In this document: piece by piece, positions 62,621-64,000 of the stretch
Layout: each line of letters starts with the position of its first letter
How positions within the stretch are numbered: position 1 is the first letter of the stretch
Assembly (NCBI GenBank): GCA_036399175.1
Contig: DASWNP010000055.1
Coordinates: 59,721 to 123,720, forward strand
Origin: DASWNP01 sp036399175
GTDB lineage: Bacteria; Acidobacteriota; Blastocatellia; Pyrinomonadales; Pyrinomonadaceae
Length of the DNA stretch: 64,000 nucleotides
Direction: 5' to 3'
Made by a program: the position numbers and the translations under genes
Notes under the pieces: model-generated
The model's input: the letters and a program-made list of their open reading frames with translations, nothing else
What the model was told of the DNA's origin: nothing
Database searches by the model: none

Positions 62621-63382
62621 TTACTGGTCGGAGAAATCCTGTAGAAGCTGCATCTTTCCGCGTATGGCCGAATCTAACATCTCGCGCGCAATCTCGTCGT
62701 GCGGGTCGCGCTGAAGGGCGCTCCAGGACTCCGCGATGGCCTGGTCGAGCACGTTCACGCTGTTCTCGTAAGAGTTGCGCAGTTGCGGATTCCAACTGGC
62801 CTTGCGAGCCTCGGCGCGCTGCTTCCAGTAGTTGATGCGCGTCTCCTGCTGTTGCAGGTAAGTCTCGTGGTAGAGCGCATCGGCGGCGGCGTCAAAATTG
62901 CTCCCGCCCCGGTAGTCGCTCGCGCCGCTCGAAGAAGAGGCACTACCGGAGGCCGTCTCGTTGGTGCGCCAGCCCTGTACGCCGACTACCGTGACCGTGA
63001 CGACGACGAAGACGAGCGTGGCGACGGCTGTCGTCAACTGCGGCAGCGAAAGCTCCCAGCGTTTGCTCATCAAATCAGCCCAGAAGCCCGAACCGCTTCT
63101 GGCGGCGGCTGCCGACGCGGCGGCTGCTTCGGCGGCGCGACTGGCTTCCAGTTCTATCTCGACGCTGTTGCGAATACGCACCCAGAGAGCACGCGCGTTG
63201 GGCGGCGCAACGTCCAGCTCGTGGACTTCGCGTGCGACGTTGACAATCGAATGCAGCTCCTCGCGCACGTCGGCGCAGCTCAGACACTCTTCCAGATGCG
63301 CGCCGAAGACGGTGCTATCCTGGCCGCTGAGCGTGCCTTCGAGAAAATCGCTGAGTAAATCCTGGCACTTCTCGCAATTCAT
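62621..63382 (-). CDS. Membrane anti-sigma factor with zf-HC2 domain
   Basis: 253 residues. The N-terminal zinc-binding anti-sigma domain is CEKCQDLLSDFLEGTLS with HLEECLSCADVREEL, i.e. the H-x3-C-x2-C pattern that binds ECF sigma factors. One TM helix (LTTAVATLVFVVVTVTVVGV, residues about 118-137) anchors it in the membrane, with an extracytoplasmic coiled-coil tail (YLQQQETRINYWKQRAEARK). ATG 63382 is the start. It is cotranscribed with the ECF sigma gene at 63592-64000 upstream. Confidence 0.93.
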   Translation of the reverse strand: MNCEKCQDLLSDFLEGTLSGQDSTVFGAHLEECLSCADVREELHSIVNVAREVHELDVAPPNARALWVRIRNSVEIELEASRAAEAAAASAAAARSGSGFWADLMSKRWELSLPQLTTAVATLVFVVVTVTVVGVQGWRTNETASGSASSSSGASDYRGGSNFDAAADALYHETYLQQQETRINYWKQRAEARKASWNPQLRNSYENSVNVLDQAIAESWSALQRDPHDEIAREMLDSAIRGKMQLLQDFSDQ

Positions 63383-63591
63383 TTCCTGTAACCTCTCGCC
63401 TTACGCCGCGTGTGCAGGATTTCGGGTTCGGAAGACCGAATCCTTCTGAAGAAGGAGAGCGCGGCGCGCTTCGTCTCAAACAGTTCAAGCCAGTCTTGGG
63501 GAGACTGCAAAGCTTTTTTTGTACCGTTTATCGCCCTTCCGGTCGTCTGAGGTCGAACCGCGTAGGGAAAATCGGGCGACGTTGTTGGAAG

Positions 63592-64000
63592 CTAGGAGTT
63601 GAGATTCTGTTGCCTGAGCAATCCCCTCAATTTCATCCTCGCTTTGTGTAACTGCGATTTACTCGTCCCTACACTGCATCCCAGCATCCTCGCTATCTCT
63701 TCGTGCTCGTGCCCCTCCACATCATGCAACACAAACACTGTCCTGTATCCCGGCGGTAACTGGCTGATTGCCTTGTCCAACGCAATTCTATCCACCACCG
63801 GCATCTGATTCGGATTCTCTGTGCCACGAACAACCTGCACGGGCGTCTCTCCGTCATCTGTGGTCTGCTCTAATCTGATGCCTTTCTTTCGGAAATGCAT
63901 CAACACCTGATTGACTGTTAATCTGTGAAGCCAGGTGGTGAAAGCAGATTCTCCGCGAAAGCTTCCGATTTTACGAAAGAGTTGAATGAAGACTTCCTGA
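63592..64000 (-). CDS. ECF sigma factor (5' end outside window)
   Basis: The last 135 residues are seen. Region 2.4 (FIQLFRKIGSFRGESAFTTW, LHRLTVNQVLMHFRKK) is followed by a linker and region 4 with LDKAISQLPPGYRTVFVLHD, HEHEEIARMLGCSVGTSKSQ and LHKARMKLRGLL, the typical RpoE-type HTH. The start lies to the right of the window. It partners with the zf-HC2 anti-sigma factor 209 bases downstream and probably drives the DUF4097 genes. Confidence 0.93.
   Translation of the reverse strand, partial: QEVFIQLFRKIGSFRGESAFTTWLHRLTVNQVLMHFRKKGIRLEQTTDDGETPVQVVRGTENPNQMPVVDRIALDKAISQLPPGYRTVFVLHDVEGHEHEEIARMLGCSVGTSKSQLHKARMKLRGLLRQQNLNS

Overview
The window looks like a high-GC bacterial chromosome segment, most likely an Acidobacteria/Blastocatellia-type (Pyrinomonas-like) organism. 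That assignment is an inference from the gene set (zinc-ribbon Ser/Thr kinase, propeller histidine kinase, DUF885 and M14 exported peptidases, a sigma/anti-sigma-CHAT operon) and the codon style, not from a marker gene. No rRNA, tRNA or CRISPR array was seen.

Region 1 (1-37.8 kb) is ordinary chromosome. It holds a membrane Ser/Thr kinase, an MFS exporter, a SLOG-family protein, an SDR, a CBM9-like protein, a PilZ protein, an OPT peptide transporter with an unusual inserted domain, an exported M14 peptidase, UbiB, RibF, a PhnP-like hydrolase, a DUF1844 protein, MazG, a zinc-ribbon protein, an M48 protease, a DUF885-PrcB fusion, a JAMM protease next to aspS, a gamma carbonic anhydrase, a lytic transglycosylase, a response-regulator/histidine-kinase pair and pckA. 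Many gaps between these genes hold a long hairpin whose arms are tandem 7-base repeats. Unit sequence differs from gap to gap, but the 7-base period and inverted layout are kept. Several gene ends run into these hairpins, and one appears to encode a histidine kinase's signal peptide.

Region 2 (about 37.9-59.9 kb) is accessory DNA. The hairpins are absent and 44.5-49 kb is visibly AT-richer. The first half has two divergent GT4 glycosyltransferases, a PfkB-like/AAA+ fusion, a sugar-phosphate nucleotidyltransferase and a PhyH dioxygenase, a plausible sugar-modification set. The second half (44.6-59.9 kb) has a leftward block: sigma factor, anti-sigma-like/TM/TPR/CHAT protease, a 284-aa protein, then a radical SAM enzyme, a 54-aa peptide and a membrane-anchored periplasmic-binding protein. 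A rightward pair encodes an exported Ig/coiled-coil protein and an exported metzincin. Clusters of 20-base direct repeats, like transposase-binding sites at Tn7/Tn5053-type ends, lie at both borders. The right cluster touches the dcd stop codon and adjoins a possible TniQ-type fragment. The sigma and CHAT genes have no ATG, GTG or TTG start where their conserved N-termini begin; each has a perfect AAGGAG 7-8 bases before an ATT or ATA codon. This block is the best candidate for an undescribed system.

Region 3 (59.9-64 kb) is chromosome again: dcd, two exported DUF4097-like proteins, a zf-HC2 anti-sigma factor and the end of an ECF sigma factor, the last four forming one leftward sigma/anti-sigma locus.
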